Counted from the first letter of the stretch, positions 1-10,460 are shown. The stretch is DNA of 64,000 nucleotides from Pseudomonas sp. GM79 (GCF_000282495.1 NZ_AKJE01000002.1:1-64000), one strand, 5' to 3'. Made by a program: numbers and translations. Notes: generated from the letters alone by a model not told the origin.

Positions 1-2
1 GT

Positions 3-218
3 TCCTGCGACGAGAAAGAAAAAGACTTCGGCGGCTGTCGCTGCCAGGCATTCATGCTCACGGGGGACGCGAGCAACGCCGACCCGGTGTGCAGCAAATC
101 GGAACATCACGGCGTGATCCTCAAGGCTCGCGAAGAAGCCGAACACGCGACCCAGACCATTGAACAACTGGCCTTGCGCAATGCGCGTAACTCGCGGCTG
201 ATCGCCAAGGTCCGCTGA
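3..218 (+). CDS. pqqE: PqqE C-terminal part (PQQ biosynthesis radical SAM enzyme), cut by window start
   Basis: Only the last 71 residues are inside the window. PqqE links a Glu and a Tyr in the PqqA peptide, the first step of PQQ synthesis. The fragment holds the cysteine-rich SPASM-type end: a Cys near the edge, then GGCRCQAF, then a further Cys in DPVCSK. These ligate auxiliary iron-sulfur clusters. The tail ends in a charged helix finishing LIAKVR. The reading frame is open from base 3 to TGA at 216-218. The match is from remembered PqqE C-termini. Other SPASM proteins are possible but the GGCRCQA motif fits PqqE well. Confidence 0.85.
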   Translation, partial: SCDEKEKDFGGCRCQAFMLTGDASNADPVCSKSEHHGVILKAREEAEHATQTIEQLALRNARNSRLIAKVR

Positions 219-310
219 ATGCATGAATCCAGGCTCACCGTGGCCAGGCCAATGAGCCCTCGCCAGCGACTGTAGGCACTGCGCCGGCAGCCGCGGCCCA
301 GACTTGCAAC

Positions 311-1261
311 TCAGGGCGACGGCAGGTAGGCCATCGCGCGGGACTCGCCCATCAGCAGCGGATGATTGAGTTCAGCACAGGCGCGCAAATAGTCGGCTAC
401 CAAGGTGATCCGCTTGAGCTTGCGCAGGTCCTCGCTGTAGTACATCCAGAACTGTCGAGTGACCTCCACCTGATCCGGTAGCACTTCGCACAGGCGCGGG
501 TCGGGACCGGCGAGGAAGCAAGGCAGGATGGCCAGCGCGCGCCCTTCCAGCGCCGCATGGTACTGGGAAACTACGCTGGTGCTGCGCAGGCGGCTGTGCG
601 CGCCGGGCAGCAGGTCGTTCAGGTAGAGCAGCTTGAAGCTGAAGGCCAGATCCTCGACATAGGTCACGAATGGGTGACCGGCCAGGTCCTCGCGACTGGC
701 AATCGGCGAATGATTGGCCAGGTACTCCGGTGTCGCATACAGACGCAGACGGTAGTCGCACAGCCGCGAGCACACGTACGGACCGCGCTCAGGCCGCTCC
801 AGGGTGATGGCGATGTCTGCCTCGCGCCGTGACAGATTGACGAAGTGCGGGACCGGCAGGATGTCCACGGAGATATGCGGATAGTGGATGATGAAGTGGC
901 TCATCTGCGTGGTGACGAAACAGGAGCCGAAAGCTTCGGTACAGCCTATACGCAGGTGCCCGGCGAGCCCCCCGGTGGTTCCGGAAACCTGCTCGCAGGC
1001 TGCCAGCAGCGTACTTTCCAGAGTTTCGGCGTGACTGACCAGGCGCTGCCCCTCGATAGTCATGACGAAACCCGACGCTCGGGACTTCTCGAAAAGCAGT
1101 GCGCCAAGGCTTTGCTCAAGGGCGCGGATGCGCCGCGACACCGTGGTGTAGTCCACCCCCAAACGGCGCGCTGCGCCACTCGCGGTGCGTGCACGGGCGA
1201 CCTCGAGAAAGAAACGCATATCGTCCCAATTCACGTGACTTTGCGTTGTGCTTTTTTGCAT
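311..1261 (-). CDS. LysR-family transcriptional regulator
   Basis: This is a 316-residue LysR-type activator/repressor. The N-terminal winged HTH covers about residues 14-70, with the recognition region ASGAARRLGVDYTTVSRRI, and a periplasmic-binding-like effector domain follows. I chose the ATG at 1261 over an upstream in-frame start at 1369, because the family normally begins 10-15 residues before the HTH and because inverted repeats at 1280-1304 look like operator DNA that the longer start would put inside the gene. It is divergent from the DUF485/symporter genes across a 395-bp gap, the usual place for a LysR regulator of a catabolic cluster. The effector is unknown; a short branched acid or its CoA ester is the contextual guess. 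Confidence 0.85.
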   Translation of the reverse strand: MQKSTTQSHVNWDDMRFFLEVARARTASGAARRLGVDYTTVSRRIRALEQSLGALLFEKSRASGFVMTIEGQRLVSHAETLESTLLAACEQVSGTTGGLAGHLRIGCTEAFGSCFVTTQMSHFIIHYPHISVDILPVPHFVNLSRREADIAITLERPERGPYVCSRLCDYRLRLYATPEYLANHSPIASREDLAGHPFVTYVEDLAFSFKLLYLNDLLPGAHSRLRSTSVVSQYHAALEGRALAILPCFLAGPDPRLCEVLPDQVEVTRQFWMYYSEDLRKLKRITLVADYLRACAELNHPLLMGESRAMAYLPSP

Positions 1262-1656
1262 ATTCATCAGGCTTTTCTGCCAATACATATTGGAAATTAG
1301 CCAACATATACTCGCATTCAGCCTGGTTTGACCAGCATCGTTTCTCAACCGGAAAAGCCCCGATTTCAACCAGGGCTAACGGCATGAATGCAGGGTAAAA
1401 AACACTGCTTTCAAGCCGAAAACAGGCGGCTGCGCGACAGCGCAATCACTGCCACCATCGCGCCCGCCGAGGGCTAATACGGCGGGTTTCCTGTCGGCGC
1501 CACACCTGCCATTTCAACCCTTGCCTCCGGAAGATCGCCAGGGCAGCAACGACTCCAGCAGCATTCAGGTGACGCTCCGCTTCGGGACGTCGCCCGGGTA
1601 CCCGTACGCCCCTCAAAAGGCCGGAAAACAACAACAATTAAAAGCGGAGCCTCACT
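1262..1656. promoter_or_regulatory. Divergent intergenic region with LysR-type inverted repeats
   Basis: This gap separates the LysR gene from the DUF485/symporter genes. Near the LysR start are two overlapping inverted repeats: CCAATA-CA-TATTGG at 1280-1293 and TTGG-AAATTAG-CCAA at 1290-1304. The second has the size of a LysR box. The rest shows no confident gene. A GCGGAG ribosome-binding site lies just before the ATG at 1657. Operator function is inferred from position and symmetry only. Confidence 0.4.
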
Positions 1657-1986
1657 ATGACGACTGATCATCCGAACCACGCCCTGACCTGCGCCCAGGT
1701 CAGGGCCAATCCCAAGTTCCAGCGACTCACCCGCCAGCGCGCGCTCCTGGCTTGGTCACTGAGCGGCGCAGTCCTGGCTGTCTATTACAGCTTCATCATG
1801 GTAGTGGCCTTCGCACCTGCCTGGTTGCACCTGCCACTGTACGACGGCAGTCACCTCAGCCTCGGCATGCCGGTCGGCGTGGCAATTATCCTGCTGTCCT
1901 GGCTACTTACCGCCTGGTACGTGAACACCGCCAACACCCGTTTCGACGCGCTCAGCGCGCAGATCCTCCAGGAGACCCGCGCATGA
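1657..1986 (+). CDS. DUF485 family inner-membrane protein (YjcH-like)
   Basis: This 109-residue protein has two predicted membrane helices, about residues 33-55 and 68-88. DUF485 proteins such as YjcH are encoded directly before acetate/carboxylate symporters of the ActP type, as here. The role of DUF485 proteins is poorly defined, probably partners of the symporter. The start has a GCGGAG ribosome-binding site. The stop overlaps the next start in an ATGA arrangement, so the two genes are translationally coupled. In this context it likely helps uptake of a short-chain carboxylate. Confidence 0.9.
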   Translation: MTTDHPNHALTCAQVRANPKFQRLTRQRALLAWSLSGAVLAVYYSFIMVVAFAPAWLHLPLYDGSHLSLGMPVGVAIILLSWLLTAWYVNTANTRFDALSAQILQETRA

Positions 1987-3632
1987 AACGCCTACTCGCC
2001 CTTCTCGCCCTCAGCCCCCTGCTGGCCAACGCCGCACCCATCACCGCGGAGAAGCAACCGCTCAATGTGCATGCCATCGGCATGTTCTTCATCTTCGTCC
2101 TCGCCACTTTGCTGATCACTTGGTGGGCGTCCCGTCGCACGCGCTCCGCTGCCGACTTCTACAGTGCCGGCGGCGGTATCACGGGCTTTCAGAATGGCCT
2201 GGCGATCGCCGGTGACTACATGTCGGCGGCCACTTTGCTGGGCCTCTCGAGCCTGGTGTTCGCCAAGGGCTATGACGGCTTCATCTATATCATTGGCTTC
2301 TTCGTCGGCTGGCCCATCGTCACCTTCCTGATGGCCGAGCGCCTGCGCAACCTGGGCCGCTATACATTCGCCGACATCGTCTCCTTCCGCCTGGATCAAA
2401 CTCGCGTGCGCAGCTTCGCCGCCCTCGGTTCGCTGACGGTGGTGTGTTGCTACCTGGTGGTGCAGATGGTCGGTGCTGGCCAGTTGATCAAGCTGCTGTT
2501 CGGCCTCGACTATCGCACGGCGGTGGTGGTGGTCGGCCTGCTGATGCTGGTCTACGTGATCTTCGGCGGCATGCTTGCCACCACATGGGTGCAGATCACC
2601 AAGGCGGTCCTGCTGCTGGCCGGCGGCACGACCCTGATGCTGATGGCCCTGAGCCGTTTCGGCTTCAGCTTCGAGACGCTGGCCGCCCAAGCCGTGGCGG
2701 TGCATGCCAGCGGCGTGCAGATTATGGGCCCGGGCACCTTGCTGGCCGACCCGATCAACGCGGTGTCACTGTCCCTCGGACTGGTCTTCGGCATCGCCGG
2801 CCTGCCGCACATTCTGATGCGCTTCTTCACCGTACCCAATGCCAAGGAGGCGCGCAAATCGGTGCTATTCGCCACGGTGTTCATCGGCTTCTTCTTCCTG
2901 GTGGTCTGCATCCTGGGCTACACCGCCATCGTCATCGTCGGCACAGACCCGCAGTACTATGTCGACGGCAAGCTCGGCGGCGCCATGATCGGCGGCGGCA
3001 ACATGGTTGCCATGCATCTGGCTAAAGCGGTGGGCGGCAACCTGTTTCTCGGATTCCTCTCCGCCGTGGCCTTCGCCACCATTCTTGCAGTGGTGGCCGG
3101 CCTGGCGCTGGCCGGCGCCTCGGCCATCTCTCACGACCTTTATGCCTCGGTACTGAAGAAGGGCCAGGCCGACGAGAAGCAGGAAATGCGAGTGTCGCGC
3201 ATCGCCACTGTCGGTCTGGGCATCGTCGCGATTTCCCTCGGCATTCTGTTCGAGGGCCAGAACATCGCCTTCCTGGTCGGCCTGACGTTTGGCATAGCGG
3301 CCTCTGCGAATTTCCCGGTATTGATCATGGCCATGTACTGGGGTGGCTTGACCACCCGTGGCGCCCTCTATGGTGGTCTGACTGGCCTGATCAGCGCCCT
3401 GGCCCTGGTCATCGGCTCTCCGTCGGTGTGGGTCGGCGTATTGGGCCATGCCCAGGCAATCTTCCCCTACGACCAGCCGGCGCTGTTCTCCATGCCTTTG
3501 GCCTTCCTGGTCATCGTGGTGGCGTCCAAACTGGACCGTAGCGAGCGTGCCGACCGCGAGCGTGCTGCCTATGCCGATCAGTTCGTCCGCGCCCAGACTG
3601 GCCTGGGCGCTGCTATGGCCAGCAGTCACTAA
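1983..3632 (+). CDS. actP: Sodium/solute symporter, ActP-type carboxylate permease
   Basis: This is a 549-residue member of the solute:sodium symporter family, the length of ActP (acetate/glycolate permease). It begins with a signal-like segment ([18 protein letters not shown]) followed by many hydrophobic helices. Typical SSS features include the [20 protein letters not shown] region after the first helix and [11 protein letters not shown]. The ATG at 1983 overlaps the DUF485 stop (ATGA); a longer open frame from 1752 is a shadow over DUF485. Given the downstream isobutyrate-type pathway, the natural substrate may be a branched C4 acid rather than acetate. That is inference, and the gene symbol reflects family only. 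Confidence 0.85.
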   Translation: MKRLLALLALSPLLANAAPITAEKQPLNVHAIGMFFIFVLATLLITWWASRRTRSAADFYSAGGGITGFQNGLAIAGDYMSAATLLGLSSLVFAKGYDGFIYIIGFFVGWPIVTFLMAERLRNLGRYTFADIVSFRLDQTRVRSFAALGSLTVVCCYLVVQMVGAGQLIKLLFGLDYRTAVVVVGLLMLVYVIFGGMLATTWVQITKAVLLLAGGTTLMLMALSRFGFSFETLAAQAVAVHASGVQIMGPGTLLADPINAVSLSLGLVFGIAGLPHILMRFFTVPNAKEARKSVLFATVFIGFFFLVVCILGYTAIVIVGTDPQYYVDGKLGGAMIGGGNMVAMHLAKAVGGNLFLGFLSAVAFATILAVVAGLALAGASAISHDLYASVLKKGQADEKQEMRVSRIATVGLGIVAISLGILFEGQNIAFLVGLTFGIAASANFPVLIMAMYWGGLTTRGALYGGLTGLISALALVIGSPSVWVGVLGHAQAIFPYDQPALFSMPLAFLVIVVASKLDRSERADRERAAYADQFVRAQTGLGAAMASSH

Positions 3633-3661
3633 CGCTGCAGCTTCCCGGGGTCTATGCCCCG

Positions 3662-3695
3662 AGCGCGAGTTCGCCCCTTAGCGTCGCGCTTTTTT
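3662..3695 (+). terminator. Putative intrinsic terminator after the symporter gene
   Basis: Arms AGCGCGA (3662-3668) and TCGCGCT (3684-3690) are followed by five more T residues. A second hairpin without a T tract (10-bp arms GCCCTGCGCC/GGCGCAGGGC, 3702-3725) follows. Both lie between the symporter and the porin gene. Confidence 0.55.
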
Positions 3696-3800
3696 ACTCC
3701 CGCCCTGCGCCACCCGGCGCAGGGCACCTCCAACGAGTCTTCCCTCCACCGGCCCCGGCCAGTGCGGGAACGGCTTGCTTATAACAACAAGAGGCAAGCA

Positions 3801-5051
3801 ATGAAACCCATCCTTTTCACCCTGCTCCTGGCAGGCAGCAGCGTTGCCACCCAGGTCCACGCGGACTTCCTCGCAGACAGCAAGGCCAGCCTGGAACTGC
3901 GCAACTTTTACTTCAACCGAGATTATCGTCAGACCAACGCCGCCCAATCCAAACAAGAGGAATGGGCCCAGGGTTTCCTGCTGCGCTATGAGTCGGGCTT
4001 CACCGACGGTTTGATCGGTGTCGGTTTCGATGCCATCGGCCTGCTCGGCGTCAAGCTCGACTCCAGCCCTGATCGCGCAGGTTCCGGCCTGCTCAAACGC
4101 CACCGTGACACAAGCAAAGGTGCGCAGGACGAGTACGGCGAACTGGGCCTGACCGCCAAAGTGCGCGCCTCGAAAAGCACGCTGAAACTCGGCACGCTGC
4201 TGCCGAAACTGCCGACGGTACTGGCCAACGATTCACGGCTGTTGCCACAAACCTTCAAGGGCGGTCAGTTGACGTCGCTGGAACTCGAAGGCCTGACCGT
4301 GGATGCCGGACGACTGACGCAGGTCAATCAGCGCGACTCCTCGGATTACGAGGACATGGGCATCACCCGCACCGGCGCCAAGGGCATCACCACACGTCAT
4401 CTCGACAGCGACAGCTTCGATTTCGCCAGCCTGAACTACAAATGGACCAGCAACCTCGCCACCGGCTACAGCTACGGTCACCTCGACAACTTCTACAGTC
4501 AGCACCTGGTCAACCTGACCTACGTGTTGCCGGTCACAACCGGCCAATCGCTGAAGACGGATCTGCGCTTCGCCCGCTCCACGGACGATGGCGGCAGCAA
4601 TGTCGATAACAACGCCATCGGCGCGATGTTCACCTACAACCTCGGCGGGCATGCGTTGGGCCTGGGTTATCAAGGCATGAGCGGCGACACCGGCTACGCC
4701 TACATCAACGGCACCGATGCGTTCCTGGTGAACTTCGTGCAGATCGGCGACTTCGCCAGCAAGGACGAAAAGTCCTGGCAGGCGCGCTACGACTACAACT
4801 TCGCGGCCATTGGCGTACCGGGCCTGACCTTCATGACCCGCTACCTCACCGGTGACAACATCGATCTGGGCGGCAATCGCCCGGAAGGCAAGGAATGGGA
4901 ACGCGATACCGACATTGGCTATGTCGTGCAGAGCGGGCCGTTGAAGAATGTCGGGGTGAAATGGCGCAATGCGACAGTGCGCTCGACCAACTTCGGCAGC
5001 GACCTGGATGAAAACCGCCTGATCCTCAGCTATACCCTGGCGCTGTGGTAA
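3801..5051 (+). CDS. OprD-family outer-membrane porin
   Basis: This 416-residue porin has a signal peptide (MKPILFTLLLAGSSVATQVHA, cleavage about residue 21) followed by the OprD hallmark start DFLADSKASLELRNFYFNRDYRQ. It ends in an aromatic beta-strand with hydrophobic last residues (LILSYTLALW). The ATG at 3801 has a GAGG ribosome-binding site; an upstream in-frame extension to 3654 would bury the signal peptide and is not favoured. OprD-type porins are substrate-specific channels for small organic acids and amino acids. Its place between a carboxylate symporter and an acyl-CoA synthetase suggests uptake of the acid used by this cluster. Confidence 0.9.
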   Translation: MKPILFTLLLAGSSVATQVHADFLADSKASLELRNFYFNRDYRQTNAAQSKQEEWAQGFLLRYESGFTDGLIGVGFDAIGLLGVKLDSSPDRAGSGLLKRHRDTSKGAQDEYGELGLTAKVRASKSTLKLGTLLPKLPTVLANDSRLLPQTFKGGQLTSLELEGLTVDAGRLTQVNQRDSSDYEDMGITRTGAKGITTRHLDSDSFDFASLNYKWTSNLATGYSYGHLDNFYSQHLVNLTYVLPVTTGQSLKTDLRFARSTDDGGSNVDNNAIGAMFTYNLGGHALGLGYQGMSGDTGYAYINGTDAFLVNFVQIGDFASKDEKSWQARYDYNFAAIGVPGLTFMTRYLTGDNIDLGGNRPEGKEWERDTDIGYVVQSGPLKNVGVKWRNATVRSTNFGSDLDENRLILSYTLALW

Positions 5052-5404
5052 ATCCCCCCGCCAGACGGGGGCCGCTCGCATTGCCTGAGAGTGCGAGTGC
5101 CCCCCAATCCAACGCGCCACCTCTATGATTTTTTTGCACAACGCACCGGTTTTTATGAGCATTTTTAATTGATTTTTGCATGCATATACTGGGCTCAAGC
5201 GCCTGGTCATGAACCGCGCCAGACCCAACAAAAACAAACAAGGGCATACACCGTGAAGACATCCATGCTTGCCGCCGTCTCCCCGCTCTCAGGTACCTGC
5301 ACGCGTCTCGTACGCATTGCTGCCCGCAGCGAAGCCCCCTTCGCCGCCTGACCATCCCGTACCTGTACCCGCGCCGATCGTCACCACGATCGATGGAGAC
5401 TCCA
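5052..5404 (+). other. Intergenic region before the acyl-CoA synthetase
   Basis: This 353-bp gap contains AT-rich DNA at 5125-5190 with a TATACT-like -10 candidate at 5185-5190, but no convincing -35 or sigma-54 element. A short GTG-started frame (about 5252-5351, 32 codons) could be a leader peptide, but nothing supports it strongly. The ribosome-binding site GGAG for the next gene lies at 5396-5399. Confidence 0.3.
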
Positions 5405-7108
5405 ATGAACAGCAACTGCCAACCGTTCCTCGCCGCTCGAGACTTCCTGCTGGCCCACCGTACCGACTACGCCACTGCCGTGCGTGACTTCCGCTGGCCG
5501 CAACTGAACGAGTTCAACTGGGCACTGGATTACTTCGATGCCATGGCCGAGGGCAACCAGGCCAACGCCCTGTGGATCGTCGAAGAAGACGGCAGCGAAC
5601 AACGCTACAGCTTCCAGCAACTGGCCTCGCGCTCTAATCAGGTGGCCAACCACTTGCGTGCCCTCGGCGTACGCCGCGGCGAGCGCATCCTGCTGATGCT
5701 CGGCAATGATGTCGCCTTGTGGGAAACCATGCTGGCCGCCTTCAAGCTTGGTGCCGTCGTTATCCCCGCCACCGCCCTGCTGACCCCCGATGACCTGGGC
5801 GACCGCATCGAGCGCGGCCAGGTTCGTCACCTGGTGGTCGGCAGCGCCCATGTCGACAAGTTCGTCGGCCTGGGAGAAGGCTGCAGCCGCATCTGCGTCG
5901 GCCCGGCCCCCGCCGGCTGGACCCCGCACAGCGCCGCCAACGACTATTCCGAGCAGTTCGACGTCGAGGACCGCACGCTAGCCACCGACCCGATGCTGCT
6001 GTACTTCACCTCCGGCACTACCTCCAAGCCGAAGATGGTGCTGCACAGCCACCAGAGCTACCCGGTCGGCCACCTGTCGACCATGTACTGGATCGGCCTG
6101 CAGCCGGGTGACCTGCACTTGAACATTTCGTCACCGGGCTGGGCCAAACATGCCTGGAGCTGCCTCTTCGCACCGTGGAACGCCGGCGCCTGCATCTTCA
6201 TCCACAACGTCGCGCGCTTCAGCGCCCCGGCCCTGCTTGGCGCGCTGGAGCGCTATGGCGTCACTAGCCTGTGCGCCCCGCCCACCGTGTGGCGCATGCT
6301 GATTCAGGAGGACCTGGCCAGTTACAAGCAGCGCCTGAACCTTCGCGAACTGGTGGGCGCCGGTGAGCCACTGAACCCGGAGATCATCGAGCAGATCCTG
6401 CATGCCTGGGACTTGCCGCTGCGTGATGGTTTCGGTCAGTCGGAAACCACCGCTCTGGTCGGTAATACACCCGGCCAACTGCTCAAACCCGGCTCCATGG
6501 GCCGTCCTCTGCCGGGCTACAGGGTGACCATGCTTGACCCCGACGGCGTACCCGGCAACGAGGGAGAAGTAGCCCTGCCACTGGACGTGCGTCCGCTCGG
6601 CCTAATGTTGTGCTACGAGGACAGCCCCGAAAAAACCGCAGAAGTAATGCGCGACGGCTACTACCGCACCGGCGACACCGCGCAGATCGACGAGGATGGC
6701 TACATCACCTTTGTCGGCCGTGCCGACGATGTGTTCAAAGCCTCCGACTACCGCATCAGTCCCTTCGAGCTGGAAAGCGCACTGATCGAGCACCCGGCGG
6801 TGATGGAAGTGGCCGTGGTTCCAAGCCCGGACCCTCTACGCCTGGCCGTGCCCAAGGCGTTCCTGATCCTGGCCCATGACGAACCCGGCAGTGCCGAACT
6901 GGCCGGTAACATCCTCGCCTTCGCCCGCGAGCACCTGGCGCCCTACAAGCGGGTGCGACGTATCGAATTCGTCAGCGAACTGCCCAAGACCATCTCCGGG
7001 AAGATCCGGCGGGTGGAACTGCGACAGATGGAAGTGCAGCGCCGCCAGAGCGATGCACGCGGCGCGCAAGAGTACTTCGAAGAAGACTTCCCACAGCTCA
7101 AGGGCTAA
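5405..7108 (+). CDS. AMP-dependent acyl-CoA synthetase (medium/short-chain type)
   Basis: This 567-residue ANL-superfamily enzyme converts a carboxylic acid, ATP and CoA to acyl-CoA. The phosphate-binding motif YFTSGTTSKPKMV is near residue 200. Other family motifs are DGFGQSETT, YRTGDTAQIDEDGY and, near the C-terminus, LPKTISGKIRR with the catalytic lysine. The ATG at 5405 has GGAG six bases upstream and is preferred to the one at 5393. It leads a run of six same-strand genes that would take isobutyryl-CoA to propionyl-CoA. Isobutyrate is therefore the likeliest substrate, and the known nitrile cluster of P. chlororaphis B23 also carries an acyl-CoA synthetase (acsA). Substrate is inferred. 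Confidence 0.85.
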   Translation: MNSNCQPFLAARDFLLAHRTDYATAVRDFRWPQLNEFNWALDYFDAMAEGNQANALWIVEEDGSEQRYSFQQLASRSNQVANHLRALGVRRGERILLMLGNDVALWETMLAAFKLGAVVIPATALLTPDDLGDRIERGQVRHLVVGSAHVDKFVGLGEGCSRICVGPAPAGWTPHSAANDYSEQFDVEDRTLATDPMLLYFTSGTTSKPKMVLHSHQSYPVGHLSTMYWIGLQPGDLHLNISSPGWAKHAWSCLFAPWNAGACIFIHNVARFSAPALLGALERYGVTSLCAPPTVWRMLIQEDLASYKQRLNLRELVGAGEPLNPEIIEQILHAWDLPLRDGFGQSETTALVGNTPGQLLKPGSMGRPLPGYRVTMLDPDGVPGNEGEVALPLDVRPLGLMLCYEDSPEKTAEVMRDGYYRTGDTAQIDEDGYITFVGRADDVFKASDYRISPFELESALIEHPAVMEVAVVPSPDPLRLAVPKAFLILAHDEPGSAELAGNILAFAREHLAPYKRVRRIEFVSELPKTISGKIRRVELRQMEVQRRQSDARGAQEYFEEDFPQLKG

Positions 7109-7210
7109 ACCCGGGCCGGTACGCCGGCCCTCCTGAATTCAAACACGACCGCTCGGCCAACCAGGCCGAGGGGCCTTACTCGACTCAAAGAAAGTAGACA
7201 GGACCCGAAA

Positions 7211-8719
7211 ATGACCTCCTCCAGCATTCCTAGCGTCAAGCTTCTCATCAACGGCGAATTCGTCGAATCGCGTAGCACTCAGTGGCGCGACGTGGTCAAC
7301 CCGGCCACCCAGGAAGTCCTGGCCCGCGTGCCCTTCGCCACCGCAGAGGAAATGGACGCCGCCGTGGCCAGCGCCAAGGAAGCCTTCAAGACCTGGCGCA
7401 AGACTCCGATCGGCGCCCGCTCCCGGATCTTCTTCAAATACCAGCAACTGATCCGCGAGAACATCAAGGAACTGGCCGCCCTGCTCACCGCTGAACAGGG
7501 CAAAACCCTGCCGGATGCCGAAGGTGATGTGTTCCGCGGCCTGGAGGTGGTCGAGCACGCCGCCTCCATCGGCAATCTGCAGATGGGTGAGTTGGCCAAC
7601 AACGTCGCCAATGGCGTCGACACCTACACCTTGATGCAGCCGCTGGGCGTGTGTGCCGGCATCACCCCGTTCAACTTCCCGGCGATGATCCCGCTGTGGA
7701 TGTTCCCGATGGCCATCGCCACCGGCAACACCTTCATCCTCAAGCCGTCCGAGCAAGACCCGCTGGTGACCATGCGCCTGGTCGAACTGGCCCTGGAGGC
7801 CGGTGTACCCAAGGGCGTGCTCAATGTCATCCACGGCGGCGTCGACGCGGTGAACCTGATCTGTGACCACCCGGACATCAAAGCCGTGTCCTTCGTTGGT
7901 TCGACCAAGGTCGGCACCCATGTCTACAACCGCGCTACGCAGAACGGCAAACGCGCACAGTGCATGATGGGCGCGAAGAACCACGCCATCGTCCTGCCCG
8001 ATGCCAACAAGCAGCAGACGTTGAACAACCTGCTGGGCGCCTCCTTCGGCGCCGCCGGTCAGCGCTGCATGGCCCTGCCGGTGGTCATTCTGGTGGGTGA
8101 AGCGCAGACCTGGTTGCCGGACCTGATCGAGCGGACCAAAACCCTCAAGATCAATGGCGGCACCGAACCTGGCACCGACATCGGCCCGGTGATCTCCTGC
8201 GCGGCCCTGGATCGCGTCAACAGCCTGATCGCCAGCGGCATCGAAGAAGGCGCCAGGCTCGAACTGGATGGGCGCAACCCAAGCGTGCCTGGCTACCAGG
8301 ACGGCAACTTCGTCGGCCCGACCATATTCTCCGGCGTCACTGCACAAATGTCCGTGTACCGCGAAGAAATCTTCGGCCCGGTGCTGTGCGTCATGCACGC
8401 CGCCAGCTTGAGCGAAGCGATCGAGATCATCAACGCCAACCCGAATGGCAACGGTACCGCCCTGTTCACCCGCTCCGGCGCTGCGGCCCGTCACTTCCAG
8501 GAAGAAATCGACGTCGGCCAGGTAGGCATCAACGTGCCGATCCCTGTACCGGTCCCGCTGTTCTCGTTCTCCGGTTCGCGCGCCTCCAAACTCGGTGACC
8601 TGGGCCCCTATGGCAAACAAGTGGTGACCTTCTACACCCAGACCAAGACGGTCACCCAGCGCTGGTTCGACGAGGATGACACCGGCGGCTCGGTGAACAC
8701 CACCATCACCCTTAAATGA
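7211..8719 (+). CDS. mmsA: Methylmalonate-semialdehyde dehydrogenase (CoA-acylating)
   Basis: This 502-residue aldehyde dehydrogenase superfamily protein oxidises methylmalonate semialdehyde to propionyl-CoA with CoA and NAD in valine catabolism. The catalytic cysteine is C286 in [12 protein letters not shown]. The NAD-binding part has [16 protein letters not shown] and ILKPSEQDP. The CoA-dependent MmsA subfamily differs from ordinary aldehyde dehydrogenases in this [11 protein letters not shown] and QRCMA wording. Length matches MmsA from Pseudomonas (about 500). A G/C-rich hairpin without a T tract (7113-7130) lies between it and the synthetase gene. Its partner mmsB is encoded two genes downstream. 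Confidence 0.93.
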   Translation: MTSSSIPSVKLLINGEFVESRSTQWRDVVNPATQEVLARVPFATAEEMDAAVASAKEAFKTWRKTPIGARSRIFFKYQQLIRENIKELAALLTAEQGKTLPDAEGDVFRGLEVVEHAASIGNLQMGELANNVANGVDTYTLMQPLGVCAGITPFNFPAMIPLWMFPMAIATGNTFILKPSEQDPLVTMRLVELALEAGVPKGVLNVIHGGVDAVNLICDHPDIKAVSFVGSTKVGTHVYNRATQNGKRAQCMMGAKNHAIVLPDANKQQTLNNLLGASFGAAGQRCMALPVVILVGEAQTWLPDLIERTKTLKINGGTEPGTDIGPVISCAALDRVNSLIASGIEEGARLELDGRNPSVPGYQDGNFVGPTIFSGVTAQMSVYREEIFGPVLCVMHAASLSEAIEIINANPNGNGTALFTRSGAAARHFQEEIDVGQVGINVPIPVPVPLFSFSGSRASKLGDLGPYGKQVVTFYTQTKTVTQRWFDEDDTGGSVNTTITLK

Positions 8720-8764
8720 TCTCTTCCGGCCGGCGCCCAGCGTCGGCCGGCCAGGAGCTGAACG

Positions 8765-9538
8765 ATGGAATACCAGACATTAACGGTTGATGTGCAACAG
8801 CGCGTTGGCCTGATTACGCTCAACCGGCCGCAAGCGCTCAACGCGCTGAACAGTCAGTTGATCGCCGAGCTGAACCTGGCTCTGCACCGCCTGGAGGCCG
8901 ACCCCGAAGTCGGCTGCATGGTCATCACCGGATCGACCAAGGCCTTTGCCGCCGGCGCTGACATCAAAGAGATGGCCGCGCTGGGTTATCCGCAAATCTA
9001 CCTGGACGATTTCTTCGCCGCCGCCGACCGCATTGGCGCCCGGCGCAAGCCAATGATTGCCGCAGTAGCCGGTTATGCCTTGGGTGGCGGCTGCGAGTTG
9101 GCGCTGATGTGCGACTTCATCTACGCCGCCGATAACGCCCGCTTCGGCCTTCCGGAATTGAACCTGGGAGTGATTCCCGGGATCGGTGGCACCCAGCGCC
9201 TGAGCCGCGCCGTTGGCAAGTCCAAAGCCATGGAGCTGTGCCTGACTGGCCGCCAGCTCGGCGCCGAGGAAGCTGAGCGCGCCAACCTGGTGGCCCGTGT
9301 TTTCCCCGTCGCGGAGTTGCTGGAACGGACCCTGGAAGTCGCCCGCGGCATTGCCGGCAAGTCGCTGCCGGCGGCCATGATGATCAAGGAATGCGTCAAC
9401 CGCGCTGAAGAAATCAGCCTCAGCGAAGGCATACGTTTCGAGCGTCGGCTGTTCCATTCGCTGTTTGCCGGCCACGACCAAAAGGAAGGCATGCAAGCCT
9501 TCGTCGAAAAGCGCGTGCCGAATTTCCTGCACCGCTGA
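8765..9538 (+). CDS. Enoyl-CoA hydratase (crotonase family)
   Basis: This 257-residue crotonase-fold enzyme hydrates a 2-enoyl-CoA. The oxyanion-hole motifs are [10 protein letters not shown] and [15 protein letters not shown]. The active-site segment [22 protein letters not shown] contains the expected acidic residues. In this operon the natural substrate should be methacrylyl-CoA, giving 3-hydroxyisobutyryl-CoA. The gene starts 45 bases after mmsA and is followed 25 bases later by mmsB, so the genes are likely co-transcribed. General fatty-acid hydratase activity is also possible. Confidence 0.9.
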   Translation: MEYQTLTVDVQQRVGLITLNRPQALNALNSQLIAELNLALHRLEADPEVGCMVITGSTKAFAAGADIKEMAALGYPQIYLDDFFAAADRIGARRKPMIAAVAGYALGGGCELALMCDFIYAADNARFGLPELNLGVIPGIGGTQRLSRAVGKSKAMELCLTGRQLGAEEAERANLVARVFPVAELLERTLEVARGIAGKSLPAAMMIKECVNRAEEISLSEGIRFERRLFHSLFAGHDQKEGMQAFVEKRVPNFLHR

Positions 9539-9563
9539 TCCCCACTCGCAAAAGGTAGTCATC

Positions 9564-10460
9564 ATGCATATCGGATTTCTCGGCCTCGGCAACATGGGCG
9601 GCCCAATGGCCCGCAACCTGCTCAAGGCTGGACACAGCCTGACCGTCTTCGATCCTTTCCCGCAGGCGGTCGCCGCCCTGGTGGAGGCCGGTGCCAGCGC
9701 CGCTGACTCGCCCGCCGCCGTGGCCAAAGCCAAGGTTGAGGTGATCATCACCATGTTGCCGACCGCCGACCATGTGAAGCAGGTCTATCGCGGTAAGGAG
9801 GGCCTGTTGGCCAATATTGGCCAGGGCGTGCTGTTGATCGACAGTTCAACCATTGACCCGCTCAGTGCCCGCGAAGTGGCCAAATTCGCCCTTGCCCAAG
9901 GCAACCCGATGCTCGATGCGCCGGTATCCGGCGGCACCGGTGGCGCGACGGCAGGCACCCTGACCTTTATGGTCGGTGGCCCGGTCAGCGTATTCGACCA
10001 GGCCCTGCCAATCCTCTCGGCCATGGGCAGGAACATCGTGCACTGCGGCGCAGCAGGTAACGGCCAGGTGGCCAAGATCGCCAACAACATGCTGCTCGGC
10101 ATCTCCATGGTCGGCGTCGCCGAGGCCATGGCCCTGGGTGTAGCCCTGGGCATGGACGCCAAGGTGCTGGCCGGTGTCATCGGCACCTCCACCGGTCGCT
10201 GCTGGAGCTCGGAGATCAACAATCCGTTCCCGGGCGTGCTGGAAAACGCTCCGGCCTCGCGTGGTTACAGTGGCGGCTTTGGTACCGACCTGATGCTCAA
10301 GGACCTCGGCCTCGCCACCGAAGCAGCGAAACATGTGCGTCAGCCGGTGGTGCTCGGTGCTGCCGCCCAGCAGCTGTACCAGACCTTCAGCCTGCAAGGT
10401 AATGGCGGTCTGGACTTCTCCGCCATCATCAAACTGTTTCGTGGAGAAGCAAAAGCATGA
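9564..10460 (+). CDS. mmsB: 3-hydroxyisobutyrate dehydrogenase
   Basis: This 298-residue beta-hydroxyacid dehydrogenase oxidises 3-hydroxyisobutyrate to methylmalonate semialdehyde with NAD. The Rossmann motif GFLGLGNMGGPMA is at residues 4-16. The substrate motif DAPVSGGTGGA is at about 118-128, and the catalytic lysine K171 lies in NGQVAKIANN. The ATG at 9564 follows an AAAGG-type ribosome-binding site; an in-frame extension to 9465 overlaps the hydratase and is rejected. The stop overlaps the next start (ATGA), so it is coupled to the CoA hydrolase gene. Confidence 0.93.
   Translation: MHIGFLGLGNMGGPMARNLLKAGHSLTVFDPFPQAVAALVEAGASAADSPAAVAKAKVEVIITMLPTADHVKQVYRGKEGLLANIGQGVLLIDSSTIDPLSAREVAKFALAQGNPMLDAPVSGGTGGATAGTLTFMVGGPVSVFDQALPILSAMGRNIVHCGAAGNGQVAKIANNMLLGISMVGVAEAMALGVALGMDAKVLAGVIGTSTGRCWSSEINNPFPGVLENAPASRGYSGGFGTDLMLKDLGLATEAAKHVRQPVVLGAAAQQLYQTFSLQGNGGLDFSAIIKLFRGEAKA

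Noticed and set aside
7139..8620. Minus-strand frame of 493 codons opposite mmsA
   Set aside because: It mirrors the mmsA codon structure, shows no known motifs and has no ribosome-binding site.
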